Positions 27,314-35,867 of a DNA stretch of 64,000 nucleotides are shown here, piece by piece. A model generated the notes under the pieces. That model did not search any database. It was not told where the DNA came from and was given only the letters and a program-made list of their open reading frames with translations. Position 1 is the first letter of the stretch; every line of letters starts with the position of its first letter. Made by a program: the position numbers and the translations under genes. The stretch is from contig NCGX01000006.1 in NCBI GenBank assembly GCA_002256995.1, positions 1 to 64,000 of the forward strand, given 5' to 3'. This stretch comes from Hydrogenophilales bacterium 16-64-40 (GTDB lineage: Bacteria > Pseudomonadota > Gammaproteobacteria > Burkholderiales > Thiobacillaceae).

Positions 27314-29548
27314 CTAGAAGCCTTTGAACGGGCTGGGGCCAACGGCGACCAGCTCGGCGGCATACTTGTTGATCATCTCGGGCAGGCGCTCGATGTCGGT
27401 GATGGCGACTTCGAGATCGCGCACGCGCTCCGATTCCAGGTTCAGCGTCTTCAGCGTGTCGTCGATCTTGGACAGGCGGGTGCGACCCAGTTCCGAACCT
27501 TTCACGAAGTGGCACTGGTATTCGTCGCCCGATTTGCAGCCCATCAGCATCACGCCGTCGTAGCCAGCATTCAACGCGTCGGTGATCCAGATGGTGTTGA
27601 CCGAACCCAGACAACGAACCGGGATGGTCCGCACGTAGGCCGAATACTCGATGCGGTTCATCCCCGCCATGTCGAGCGCCGGATAGGCGTCGTTCTCGCA
27701 CGCCAGGATCAGGATGCGCGGCTTCTCGGAAAACTCGTCGGGAATGTCGACCGCCTTGATCTGCGCGCCGACGGTGTTGACCGAGTAGTTCTCAAACGAG
27801 ATCACGCGCACCGGGCAGGCGCCCATGCAGGTGCCGCAGCGACGGCAGCGCGATTCGTTGAACACCGGGAAGCGCTTCTCGTCCTCATCGATGGCGCCGA
27901 AGGGGCACTCCACCGTGCAGCGCTTGCACTGGGTGCAGCCTTCCAGGCGCACTTTCGGGAACGACAGGTCGCCCGAGCGCGGATGCGCGGCGCGGCCGAG
28001 TTCGGCGTTTTCCAGCGCCTGGATCGCCTTCAGGGCGGCGCCGGTGGCGTCCTCGCGCGCCTGCGCGATGTCCATCGGGCGGCGCACCGGGCCGGCGGTG
28101 TAGATGCCGGTGCGGCGGGTTTCGTAAGGGAAGCAGATGAAGTGCGAGTCGGTGAAGCCCTGCTTCAACTGCGGCACGTCCTTGCCCTGACGGTAGGTCA
28201 GGTTGAGGATGGAAATCGGCTTCACTTCAACCGCGCCTTCTTCTTCCGCAGTTGCGGCCAAGGCGTCGATGTTGATGCCGGAGTTCGCCACCTGGCCGGT
28301 GGCCAGCACGACGAGGTCGACATCCACCATGGCGGCGTCAGTGTCGCCCAGAATCAGGTCGTTGAACTTCACCGTGCTGGTGTTGCCCGTGGGCAGCACT
28401 TCGGCAACCTTACCCTTGGTGAAGATGACGCCTTTTTCCTGCGCGCTGCGGTAGAAATCCTCGCCGTTGCCGGGCGTGCGCAGGTCGGTGTAAATGATGG
28501 TGGTGTCAACCGCAGGATTGGTGTCCTTGAAGTACATCGCCTGCTTGATGCTGGCGTTGCAGCAGAAGCCCGAGCAGTAGGACAGGTGCTGGCCGGTGGT
28601 GTCACGCTGGCCGGCGCACTGCACGAACACCACGGATTTGACCGGCTGGCCATCGCTGGGCCGGCGAATCACGCCGTCGCCCTCTGCAGCCGCCGCCGCC
28701 AGTGCTTCGAGCCCAGCCTGATCGACCACGTTGGGCGACTTGCCGCCGCCGAGTTCCGGCAGCTTGTTCATGTCGTAGAGCGTAAAGCCGGTCGCCTGCA
28801 CGATGGCGCCGATGTCCTCGGTGTGCGTCGCGCCCGATTCGGTGGCAACGTCGACCACGAAGCGGCCCGGCGCGCCGTCTGTCTTGGCGATGGTCGCGTT
28901 GAGATACACCTTGATGTTGCTGTCGGCCTGCACCTGCGAAACCAGGTCGGCCACGCCGGTGTCGGCGGGCGACTTGTAGGGCTCGTGCACCGGGGTGCGC
29001 TTGTAGAGTTTGCCGGCCCAACCTCCCAGTGCGCCGGACTTCTCGACCAGCACCACCGGGTAGCCGGTCTTCGACGCCTCGATCGCGGTGGTCATGCCGG
29101 TGACGCCGCCGCCGACCACCAGCAGGGTCTTGCTGCCGCCGGTGTTGAGGTTGCCGGCGGGCGCGGTCATCGCCTTCACTTCGGCGCAGCCCATGCGGAT
29201 GTAGTCTTCCGCCATTTCCTGGGTGGTCTCGCGCGCCTCCTCGGTGTCGGGGCGAATCCAGACCACGCCTTCGCGCAGATTGGCGCGAGCCACCGCATGT
29301 TCCGGGAAGTGGAACGCCTCGGTCTTGGCGCGGCGCGAGCAGGCGCCGATCATGATGTGGGTGACGCCCTCGTTGGCGATGTCATTCTTGATCATCGCCA
29401 CGCCGTCGGCGTTGCACAGAAATTCGTGCGATTTCGCCAGCGGCACCTTGCCGTCCTTCTGTGCGGTCTTGACCAGCGCGTCGGTGTCGAGACGCTCGCC
29501 CAGTCCGCAGCCCTTGCAGATATACGCTGCGACTTTGATGTCAGCCAT
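27314..29548 (-). CDS. qmoB: QmoB-like flavin/iron-sulfur subunit (HdrA family)
   Basis: Large HdrA-related protein (744 aa). An N-terminal segment carries CKGCGLGERLD. An FAD domain starts near residue 150 (LLVVGGGVTGMTTAIEASKT), with the HdrA cysteine region CSGFCCNAS. Two ferredoxin clusters follow (CTQCKRCTVECP and CRRCGTCMGACP), then a C-terminal MvhD-like domain (ILACENDAYPALDMAG, LGSVNTIWITDALNAGYDGV, LMGCKSGDEYQCHF). This architecture matches QmoB of sulfate reducers and sulfur oxidisers. It starts 2 bases after the qmoA stop, so the two are translated together. A quinone/APS-reductase electron-bridging role is inferred from family and order. Confidence 0.9.
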   Translation of the reverse strand: MADIKVAAYICKGCGLGERLDTDALVKTAQKDGKVPLAKSHEFLCNADGVAMIKNDIANEGVTHIMIGACSRRAKTEAFHFPEHAVARANLREGVVWIRPDTEEARETTQEMAEDYIRMGCAEVKAMTAPAGNLNTGGSKTLLVVGGGVTGMTTAIEASKTGYPVVLVEKSGALGGWAGKLYKRTPVHEPYKSPADTGVADLVSQVQADSNIKVYLNATIAKTDGAPGRFVVDVATESGATHTEDIGAIVQATGFTLYDMNKLPELGGGKSPNVVDQAGLEALAAAAAEGDGVIRRPSDGQPVKSVVFVQCAGQRDTTGQHLSYCSGFCCNASIKQAMYFKDTNPAVDTTIIYTDLRTPGNGEDFYRSAQEKGVIFTKGKVAEVLPTGNTSTVKFNDLILGDTDAAMVDVDLVVLATGQVANSGINIDALAATAEEEGAVEVKPISILNLTYRQGKDVPQLKQGFTDSHFICFPYETRRTGIYTAGPVRRPMDIAQAREDATGAALKAIQALENAELGRAAHPRSGDLSFPKVRLEGCTQCKRCTVECPFGAIDEDEKRFPVFNESRCRRCGTCMGACPVRVISFENYSVNTVGAQIKAVDIPDEFSEKPRILILACENDAYPALDMAGMNRIEYSAYVRTIPVRCLGSVNTIWITDALNAGYDGVMLMGCKSGDEYQCHFVKGSELGRTRLSKIDDTLKTLNLESERVRDLEVAITDIERLPEMINKYAAELVAVGPSPFKGF

Positions 29549-29550
29549 GT

Positions 29551-30834
29551 TTAAGCCTCCGCCTTTGCTACTTTATTGACCACCTGGATGGCGCGCAGTG
29601 CCGCCGCGGTGGCCGATTGCACGGCACGGTTCACGTCCAGCGCGTTCGACGCGCAGCCGGCGCCGAACACCGCGCCGTTGGCCGGGTCGGCCTCGATGAA
29701 GCCGCTCGAATCGGCAACGATGTGGCCAGGGATGTTGATGCCCTTGACCGAGGGCTCCATGCCGACCGCCAGCACCACTAGGTCGTGCGGGGTGGTGTAG
29801 CGCTTGTAGCCTTCGGTGTCGACGCCATGGCACACCGGGTTGCCCTGCGCGTCCTCGGTGATCTTCGCGACCTTGGACTTGATGAAGCTGACCGAGGGGT
29901 CGGCCTGCACCTTCTGGTAGAAGTCCTCGAAGCGGTCGATGGCGCGAATGTCGATGTAGTAGATGGTCGACTTGCCGTCTTCCGGATATTTCTCGCGCAC
30001 GTAATGCGTCTGCTTCAGCGAGGCCATGCAGCAGATTCGTGAGCAGTGGCGCAGATGGTTTTCGTCACGCGAACCGGCGCACTGGATGAAGGCGATGTTT
30101 TTCGCTTCGCGGCCGTCACTGGGGCGCAGGATTTTGCCGCCGGTGGGGCCCTGAAGATCGGCCAGGCGCTCGAACTCGACGCTGGTGATGACGTTCTTGA
30201 AGCGGCCGTAGCCATAGGGCTGAATCTTCGCCGCGTCGTAGGGCTGCCAGCCGGTCGCCCACACCACCGCGCCGGCCTTCACCTGGATCGTCTCCTCCTG
30301 CATGTCGAGGTCGATCGCGCCGTATTTGCACGCGGCTTTCGCGCGGTCGGCGTCGGCCGTGCCGATGATCGCCGGGTCCAGCACATAGCGCTGCGGATAG
30401 GCCATCGCATTCGGCAGATAGGCTGCCTTGTGCTGGCTGAGGTTGTAGTTGAAGGGATCGTCCACCTTCATCTCCACCGCGCGCTCGCATTCGCCGCAGG
30501 CGGTGCAGTTCTCGTTCACATAGCGCGGACGGACCTTGATGGTGGCGGTGTAGTTGCCGGTGCTGCCCTCAATGCCGGTCACTTCCGCCAGCGTCAGCAA
30601 GCGCACGCGGGGATTGCCCTTGAGGCGGCGCAGGTTGATTTCCAGACCGCAGGTGGGGTGGCACAGCTTGGGAAAGTAGCGATACAGCTGGGAGGTGCGT
30701 CCGCCCAGCGCGGGATTCTTCTCAACCAGAACGACGTTCTTGCCGGTTTCGGCCGCTTCGAGCGCGGCGGTCATGCCAGAAATCCCGCCGCCCACCACGA
30801 GAATCGTCTCGTTGGTCGCAACATGCTCCGTCAT
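29551..30834 (-). CDS. qmoA: QmoA-like flavoprotein (HdrA family)
   Basis: Short HdrA-type flavoprotein (427 aa), the first gene of the operon. The FAD-binding fold is at the N-terminus (ILVVGGGISGMTAALEAAET). A cysteine set (CTACGECE at about residue 120) and HdrA-type residues (CSRICCMASL, FIQCAGSRDENHLRHC) follow, then the C-terminal flavin segment GAGCASNALDVNRAVQSATA. The ATG at 30834 is preceded by GGAGG at 7 bases; the longer frame upstream lies in the leader. In sulfur oxidisers this protein is thought to move electrons between APS reductase and the quinone pool. Confidence 0.9.
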   Translation of the reverse strand: MTEHVATNETILVVGGGISGMTAALEAAETGKNVVLVEKNPALGGRTSQLYRYFPKLCHPTCGLEINLRRLKGNPRVRLLTLAEVTGIEGSTGNYTATIKVRPRYVNENCTACGECERAVEMKVDDPFNYNLSQHKAAYLPNAMAYPQRYVLDPAIIGTADADRAKAACKYGAIDLDMQEETIQVKAGAVVWATGWQPYDAAKIQPYGYGRFKNVITSVEFERLADLQGPTGGKILRPSDGREAKNIAFIQCAGSRDENHLRHCSRICCMASLKQTHYVREKYPEDGKSTIYYIDIRAIDRFEDFYQKVQADPSVSFIKSKVAKITEDAQGNPVCHGVDTEGYKRYTTPHDLVVLAVGMEPSVKGINIPGHIVADSSGFIEADPANGAVFGAGCASNALDVNRAVQSATAAALRAIQVVNKVAKAEA

Positions 30835-30862
30835 TGTGTTTCCTCCATCCGATGGATGCAAA

Positions 30863-30935
30863 ACCATTTGAAATTACCTGGGATTCCCACCCGGATAACC
30901 GGGTTATTCACCCGGAATTGAATCTTTCAAATGGT
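30863..30935 (-). promoter_or_regulatory. inverted repeat in the qmoA leader (possible operator or attenuator)
   Basis: A perfect 11-base inverted repeat, ACCATTTGAAA at 30863-30873 and TTTCAAATGGT at 30925-30935, encloses 51 bases containing further short repeats (CCCGG, CCGGG, ACCCGG). It begins about 30 bases upstream of the qmoA ATG, so it would lie in the promoter or 5' untranslated region. Function is unknown; a transcription-factor site pair or an RNA hairpin are both possible. Confidence 0.5.
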
Positions 30936-31026
30936 ACTCCGAAGGCCCCACCTGCCGCCACGGGCAAGCGCGCTATCTCAATCGAAGTTTTCTATGTGGG
31001 AATAAGAGGAAGTGCGGACGCAGCCC

Positions 31027-31578
31027 TTACACGTGGGGCGTGACAGGCGGCAGGATGGAAGCCGGCTCGGCCTCGATGGTGACGATCTCGAACTGCATGC
31101 TGGCGAGGTCGGCCATGATGTACGTGGGCGGCGCCCCGACACCGCCGACGGTGCCGGGGTTGATCAGCCAGGTCTGCCCGCCCTTGACGGTGGCGACCTG
31201 CGTGATGCTCGACTTGTGGTCATGGCCGCAGCACACCAGATCGTAGTCGCCGGTGCAGGCGAGCGCGTTCGCGTAGTGGGGATAGTGCACCAGGAACAGG
31301 TCGCGGTCGGCCAGGGTGAAGGCGGCGTCCTGACCGTGGTAGCGGATCACGCTGTTGGGCTCGGCGGCGAGCCGGCTCATGTTGTAGAGGTCGCCGGTGT
31401 TGTTGCCGTGGATAACATGCACCGGCAATTCGTATTTCTGCAGCACGCGCAGGGTGGTCGGCGCGACCACGTCGCCGCAGTGCAGCACCGCTTCCGCGCC
31501 GTGCGCCTTGGCATGTTCGACAGCCGCGCCCAGCAGGCGCCGGTTGTCGTGGGAGTCGGAAACGATGCAGACCTTCAT
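31027..31578 (-). CDS. YfcE/MJ0936-type metallophosphoesterase
   Basis: Predicted calcineurin-fold phosphoesterase (183 aa). Metal-binding motifs are in order: DSHDNRR (D-x-H), VLHCGDVV (GD), IHGNNTG (GNN/D), then HYPHY and CCGHDHKS (GHxH). Members of this small family hydrolyse simple phosphodiesters; the natural substrate is uncertain. The ATG overlaps the ppa stop codon by one base (TAATG), so translation is coupled to pyrophosphatase. It ends about 90 bases from the leader repeat of the qmo operon. Confidence 0.85.
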   Translation of the reverse strand: MKVCIVSDSHDNRRLLGAAVEHAKAHGAEAVLHCGDVVAPTTLRVLQKYELPVHVIHGNNTGDLYNMSRLAAEPNSVIRYHGQDAAFTLADRDLFLVHYPHYANALACTGDYDLVCCGHDHKSSITQVATVKGGQTWLINPGTVGGVGAPPTYIMADLASMQFEIVTIEAEPASILPPVTPHV

Positions 31579-32126
31579 TAAAAGGCAGGTTTGTCCGCTG
31601 CGTTGCGGTAGCGCTCCACGCCAGCCAGGATTTCCGCGCGGGCGTCGTCGACGCCGACCCAGCCATCGACCTTGACCCACTTGCCTTCTTCGAGATCCTT
31701 GTAGTGCTCGAAGAAGTGGGAAATCTGCGCCAGCAACAGGGCCTGCAGATCTTCCGGCTTGTGCACGCCCTTGTAGAGGCCGCACAGCTTGTCGACCGGC
31801 ACCGCCAACAGCTTGCCGTCCACCCCGGCTTCGTCGGTCATCCTCAGCATCCCGATGGGGCGGCAGCGTACCACCACGCCGGTGATCAGCGGGATCGGGG
31901 TGATCACCAGCACGTCGACGGGGTCGCCGTCTTCCGACAGGGTGTGCGGGATGTAGCCGTAGTTGCAGGGGTAGTGCATGGCGGTCGACATGAAGCGGTC
32001 GACAAACATGGCGCCGGATTCCTTGTCGACTTCGTACTTGATCGGCTCGCCGTGGGCGGGGATTTCGATGACGACGTTGAAATCGTCGGGCAGATTGCGG
32101 CCGGAACTGACTTTGTTAAGGCTCAT
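31578..32126 (-). CDS. ppa: inorganic pyrophosphatase
   Basis: Cytoplasmic family I pyrophosphatase (182 aa) that drives biosynthetic reactions by removing PPi. The signature [12 protein letters not shown] holds the metal-binding aspartates; other conserved segments are [30 protein letters not shown] and [20 protein letters not shown]. In sulfur oxidisers PPi is also the substrate of ATP sulfurylase, so levels matter for APS metabolism, but no link is shown here. It diverges from mfd. Confidence 0.97.
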   Translation of the reverse strand: MSLNKVSSGRNLPDDFNVVIEIPAHGEPIKYEVDKESGAMFVDRFMSTAMHYPCNYGYIPHTLSEDGDPVDVLVITPIPLITGVVVRCRPIGMLRMTDEAGVDGKLLAVPVDKLCGLYKGVHKPEDLQALLLAQISHFFEHYKDLEEGKWVKVDGWVGVDDARAEILAGVERYRNAADKPAF

Positions 32127-32156
32127 GGGGTGTCACAAAAACGATGAAAGGCGCGC

Positions 32157-32162
32157 ATTATA
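32157..32162 (-). promoter_or_regulatory. -10 box for ppa
   Basis: A perfect TATAAT on the minus strand 31 bases ahead of the ppa ATG. No good -35 match stands upstream, so only the -10 element is annotated. Confidence 0.5.
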
Positions 32163-32199
32163 CCCGCCGTCCAGCCCTTCGCTCGCCAGCGATTAATCC

Positions 32200-32205
32200 T
32201 ATAAT
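32200..32205 (+). promoter_or_regulatory. -10 box for mfd
   Basis: A perfect TATAAT ending 12 bases ahead of the mfd ATG. If used, transcription would begin about 6 bases before the start codon, giving an almost leaderless mRNA without a ribosome site. The -35 region is weak. Confidence 0.5.
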
Positions 32206-32217
32206 CCCGCTATTTGC

Positions 32218-35200
32218 ATGGCGTTCCTCTTTCCCCCTTCCCGATCCTCCGGCCCGTTGCGCGGCCAGTCCGGCCTCGCCGGCGCGGCCGACGCGCTCTA
32301 TCTGGCCGAGATGGCGCGTCACGCCACGCCGCTGGCGGTGGTGTGTGCCAGCGCCTGGGACGCCAACCGCCTGACCGAGGAGCTGCGCTGGTTCGACCCC
32401 GCCCTGCGGGTATGCGTGTTTCCCGACTGGGAAACCCTGCCGTATGACAGCTTCTCGCCCCACCCGGACCTGATTTCGGAGCGGCTGGCGACGCTGTACC
32501 AGATTTCACGCGGCGAGTTCGACATCGCCGTGGTGGCGCTTTCCACCGCGCTGTACCGGCTGGCGCCGCCCGCCTTCCTCGCCGCCCACACGTTTTTCCT
32601 CAAGCAGAAGGACACGCTGGACGAAGCCGCCTTCCGCGCGCAAATGGCGCTGGGCGGCTACAGCCACGTCAACCAGGTGTTCTCCCCGGGCGAGTTTTCG
32701 GTGCGCGGCGGGCTGATCGACCTCTTCCCCATGGGCAGCGCCCTGCCCTACCGCATCGACCTGTTCGACAACGAGATCGAGACGCTGCGCGCGTTCGACG
32801 TCGACACCCAGCGCAGCATCTATCCGGTGAACGAGGTGCGGCTGTTGCCGGCGCGCGAATTCCCGCTCGACGAGACCGGCATCACGCGCTTCCGACAGAA
32901 CTTCCGCGAGCGCTTCGAGGGCGACCCGTCGAAGTCCAAGCTGTACAAGGACGTCAGCAACGGCCTCGCGCCGGCCGGCATCGAGTACTACCTGCCGCTG
33001 TTCTTCGAGGAAACGGCGACGCTGTTCGACTACCTGCCCGCGCAGACGAAATTCGTCAGCCACGGCGCGCTCGACCCCGCCGGGCAGGCGTTCTGGGCCG
33101 ACGCACAAGGCCGCTACCGCCTGCTGTCGGGCGACAAGGACCGCCCGCTGTTGCCGCCCGCCGAGCTGTTCCTTGCGACCGACGCCTTCTTCAGCCTGGC
33201 CAAGGACTACACCCGGCTCGACGTGGAACAGGCCGGCGACGGACTCGCCCGTCCCGTTCCGCCGATTTCCGTGGACCGCCGCGAGGCGCATCCCGTCGCC
33301 CGGCTGCGGGGATTCATCGAAGGATTCAAGGGCACGGTGCTGATCGTCGCGCCGTCGCCCGGACGCCGCGAAACCCTGCACGAATATCTCGCCGAGCATG
33401 GCCTCGACGCCACCCTGTGCGACGCCTGGGCCGACTGCACGTCCCGCCCCGAGCGCGTCCTGCTGACCCACGGCCCGCTGGCCGAAGGCTTCGTTGCGGC
33501 TGACAGCGCGCTCGCTGTCATCACCGAAACCGAGCTCTACGCGATTCCGCCGAAAACCCGTCGCGCGCGCGAAGCCCGCGCGACGCAGATCGACAACCTG
33601 CTGCGCGACCTGTCGGAACTGAAGCCCGGCGACCCGGTGGTGCACGCGCAGTACGGCGTCGGCCACTACCTCGGCCTCATCAACATGGACCTCGGCGACG
33701 GCGACACCGAGTTCCTGCAGCTCGAATACGCCCGTGGCGACAAGCTCTACGTGCCGGTCGCCAACCTACACCTGATCTCGCGCTATTCCGGCGCCGGCGA
33801 AGGCGCCGCGCCGCTACACAAGCTCGGCACCGATCAGTGGGAGAAGGCGCGCCGCCGCGCCATGCAGGCGGCGCGCGACACCGCGGCCGAACTGCTGAAC
33901 CTGTATGCGCTGCGCGCCGCGCGCGAAGGCCACGCGTTCCAGTTCTCGCCGCACGACTACGAAGCCTTCGCCGAAGGCTTCGGCTACGAGGAAACCCCCG
34001 ACCAGGCCGCCGCGATCGCGGCCGTCATGGCCGACATGCAGTCGGGCAAGCCGATGGACCGCCTGGTGTGCGGCGACGTCGGCTTCGGCAAAACCGAGGT
34101 CGCGCTGCGCGCCGCCTTCATGGCGGTGATGGGCGGCTACCAGGTGGCGGTGCTGGTGCCGACCACGCTTCTGGCCGAGCAGCACTTCAACAACTTCTCC
34201 GACCGCTTCTCGGCCTGGCCGATCAAGCTGGCCGAACTGTCGCGCTTCCGCAGCCCCAAGGAGCAGGCCGAGGCGCTCAAGGCCCTGGCGGACGGCAAGC
34301 TCGACATCGTCATCGGCACCCACCGGCTGATCCAGAAGGACGTCAAGTTCGCCCGCCTGGGGCTGGTGATCATGGACGAGGAGCACCGCTTCGGGGTGCG
34401 CCAGAAGGAGCAGCTGAAGGCACTGCGCGCCGAAGTCGATGTTCTTACTTTGACCGCCACGCCGATCCCGCGCACGCTGGCGATGTCGCTCGAAGGCATC
34501 CGCGACTTCTCGGTCATTGCAACGGCGCCGCAGAAGCGGCTGGCGATCAAGACCTTCGTCCAGCCGTTTTCCACCGGACTGATCCGCGAGGCCGTGCTGC
34601 GCGAGCTGAAGCGCGGCGGCCAGGTGTATTTCCTGCACAACGAAGTCAGCACCATCCAGAACATGCACGAACGGCTGGAAAAGCTGCTGCCGGAAGCGCG
34701 CATCCGCGTCGGCCACGGCCAGATGGGCGAGCGCGAACTCGAACAGGTGATCCGCGATTTCTACCAGCAGCGCTACGACATCCTCCTGTGCACCACCATC
34801 ATCGAGACCGGCATCGACATCCCGACCGCCAACACCATCCTGATCAACCGCGCCGACAAGTTCGGCCTCGCCCAATTGCACCAGTTGCGGGGCCGTGTCG
34901 GGCGCTCGCACCATCAGGCCTTCGCCTACCTGCTGGTGGACGAGGACCGCACGCTGACGCCGCAGGCGAAGAAACGCCTGGAAGCGATCCAGTTGATGGA
35001 GGAACTGGGCGCCGGCTTCCATCTCGCCATGCAGGATCTGGAAATCCGCGGCGCCGGCGAGGTGCTGGGCGAGAAGCAGAGCGGGGAAATCCTCGAAGTC
35101 GGCTTCTCGCTCTACAACGACATGCTGGCCGGCGCGGTGGCGAGCCTCAAGGCCGGCAAGGAGCCGGACATGAACCAGCCGCTGGGCGTGGTGTCCGAGA

Positions 35201-35616
35201 TCAACCTGCACATGCCCGCACTCCTGCCAGTGGACTACTGCCCCGACGTACACGAGCGGCTGGTGCTGTACAAGCGGCTGGCGAGCGCCCACGACATGGA
35301 AGAACTCACCCAGTTGCAGGAAGAGCTGGTGGACCGCTTCGGCCGCTTGCCCGACCCGGCCCGCGCGCTGCTCGACACCCATCGCCTGCGCCTGGCCGCC
35401 AAGCCGTTCGGCATCATGAAAATCGACGCCAACGCGGACAGCATCCTGCTGCAGTTCGTGGCGCAGCCGCCCATCGATCCGGGCCGCATCATCCAGCTCA
35501 TCCAGACCCGGCGCGACATCAAGCTGGCAGGCGAAAACCGCCTGCGCTGGCAGGCCAGTTCGCCGCCCGAGGCGCGCGCCGCCAATGTCATCACCCTGCT
35601 CAACCTGCTGAAATAA
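32218..35616 (+). CDS. mfd: transcription-repair coupling factor Mfd
   Basis: ATP-dependent translocase (1132 aa) that removes RNA polymerase stalled at lesions and recruits UvrA. The N-terminal UvrB-like module is at about residues 10-350 (WETLPYDSFSPHPDLISERL). The RNA-polymerase interaction domain follows (GDPVVHAQYGVGHYLGL), then the RecG-like motor with Walker A GDVGFGKTEVA, Walker B MDEEHRFGV, LTATPIPRTL and QLRGRVGR. A C-terminal TRCF domain ends the protein. The length is normal. No ribosome site is visible, matching the very close -10 box. Confidence 0.98.
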   Translation: MAFLFPPSRSSGPLRGQSGLAGAADALYLAEMARHATPLAVVCASAWDANRLTEELRWFDPALRVCVFPDWETLPYDSFSPHPDLISERLATLYQISRGEFDIAVVALSTALYRLAPPAFLAAHTFFLKQKDTLDEAAFRAQMALGGYSHVNQVFSPGEFSVRGGLIDLFPMGSALPYRIDLFDNEIETLRAFDVDTQRSIYPVNEVRLLPAREFPLDETGITRFRQNFRERFEGDPSKSKLYKDVSNGLAPAGIEYYLPLFFEETATLFDYLPAQTKFVSHGALDPAGQAFWADAQGRYRLLSGDKDRPLLPPAELFLATDAFFSLAKDYTRLDVEQAGDGLARPVPPISVDRREAHPVARLRGFIEGFKGTVLIVAPSPGRRETLHEYLAEHGLDATLCDAWADCTSRPERVLLTHGPLAEGFVAADSALAVITETELYAIPPKTRRAREARATQIDNLLRDLSELKPGDPVVHAQYGVGHYLGLINMDLGDGDTEFLQLEYARGDKLYVPVANLHLISRYSGAGEGAAPLHKLGTDQWEKARRRAMQAARDTAAELLNLYALRAAREGHAFQFSPHDYEAFAEGFGYEETPDQAAAIAAVMADMQSGKPMDRLVCGDVGFGKTEVALRAAFMAVMGGYQVAVLVPTTLLAEQHFNNFSDRFSAWPIKLAELSRFRSPKEQAEALKALADGKLDIVIGTHRLIQKDVKFARLGLVIMDEEHRFGVRQKEQLKALRAEVDVLTLTATPIPRTLAMSLEGIRDFSVIATAPQKRLAIKTFVQPFSTGLIREAVLRELKRGGQVYFLHNEVSTIQNMHERLEKLLPEARIRVGHGQMGERELEQVIRDFYQQRYDILLCTTIIETGIDIPTANTILINRADKFGLAQLHQLRGRVGRSHHQAFAYLLVDEDRTLTPQAKKRLEAIQLMEELGAGFHLAMQDLEIRGAGEVLGEKQSGEILEVGFSLYNDMLAGAVASLKAGKEPDMNQPLGVVSEINLHMPALLPVDYCPDVHERLVLYKRLASAHDMEELTQLQEELVDRFGRLPDPARALLDTHRLRLAAKPFGIMKIDANADSILLQFVAQPPIDPGRIIQLIQTRRDIKLAGENRLRWQASSPPEARAANVITLLNLLK

Positions 35617-35632
35617 TCGCTATCAACCCATG

Positions 35633-35867
35633 ATCCTAAAAACCGCAGTTGACCGCTCATAACTCTGAGGAATGCAGCATGAATATTAGTTTTTCTGCCT
35701 TCGACGCTTACCTACAAGGTGAGTCCGCTACGCACCCGCTGGCACGCCTGGTCGTGCGCCTGCCTTTGTCGCTCGTCGTTGCAGGCCCCGGCCTGCCGCC
35801 TCCTCGCTTCGCGGCAGACACCCGCCCAGGCGCACCATCGAGCGCGTCCAACTGCGGTTTCTAGGAT
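35633..35867. mobile_element. ~235-bp element with terminal inverted repeats (MITE-like)
   Basis: Between mfd and serB, a 19-base terminal inverted repeat with one mismatch (ATCCTAAAAACCGCAGTTG at 35633-35651; its reverse complement, with G in place of the second internal A, at 35849-35867) bounds about 200 bases. Inside are a small frame of 61 codons and several short hairpins. No clear target-site duplication is seen. The right repeat includes the serB start codon. It could be a non-autonomous transposon or another dispersed repeat. Confidence 0.55.
35679..35864 (+). CDS. small ORF inside the MITE-like element
   Basis: Sixty-one codons starting MNISFSAFDAYLQGE, with GAGG 9 bases ahead of the ATG, and ending NCGF within the right terminal repeat. 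The middle is Leu/Arg/Pro-rich (LARLVVRLPLSLVVAGPGLP) and resembles no family I know. It may be a chance frame in GC-rich repeat DNA; the visible ribosome site is the only support. Confidence 0.25.
   Translation: MNISFSAFDAYLQGESATHPLARLVVRLPLSLVVAGPGLPPPRFAADTRPGAPSSASNCGF

Noticed and set aside
27068-29554. An 828-codon plus-strand frame
   Set aside because: Antisense shadow of qmoB (and the end of hdrC), with His/Arg/Gly-rich composition typical of such shadows.
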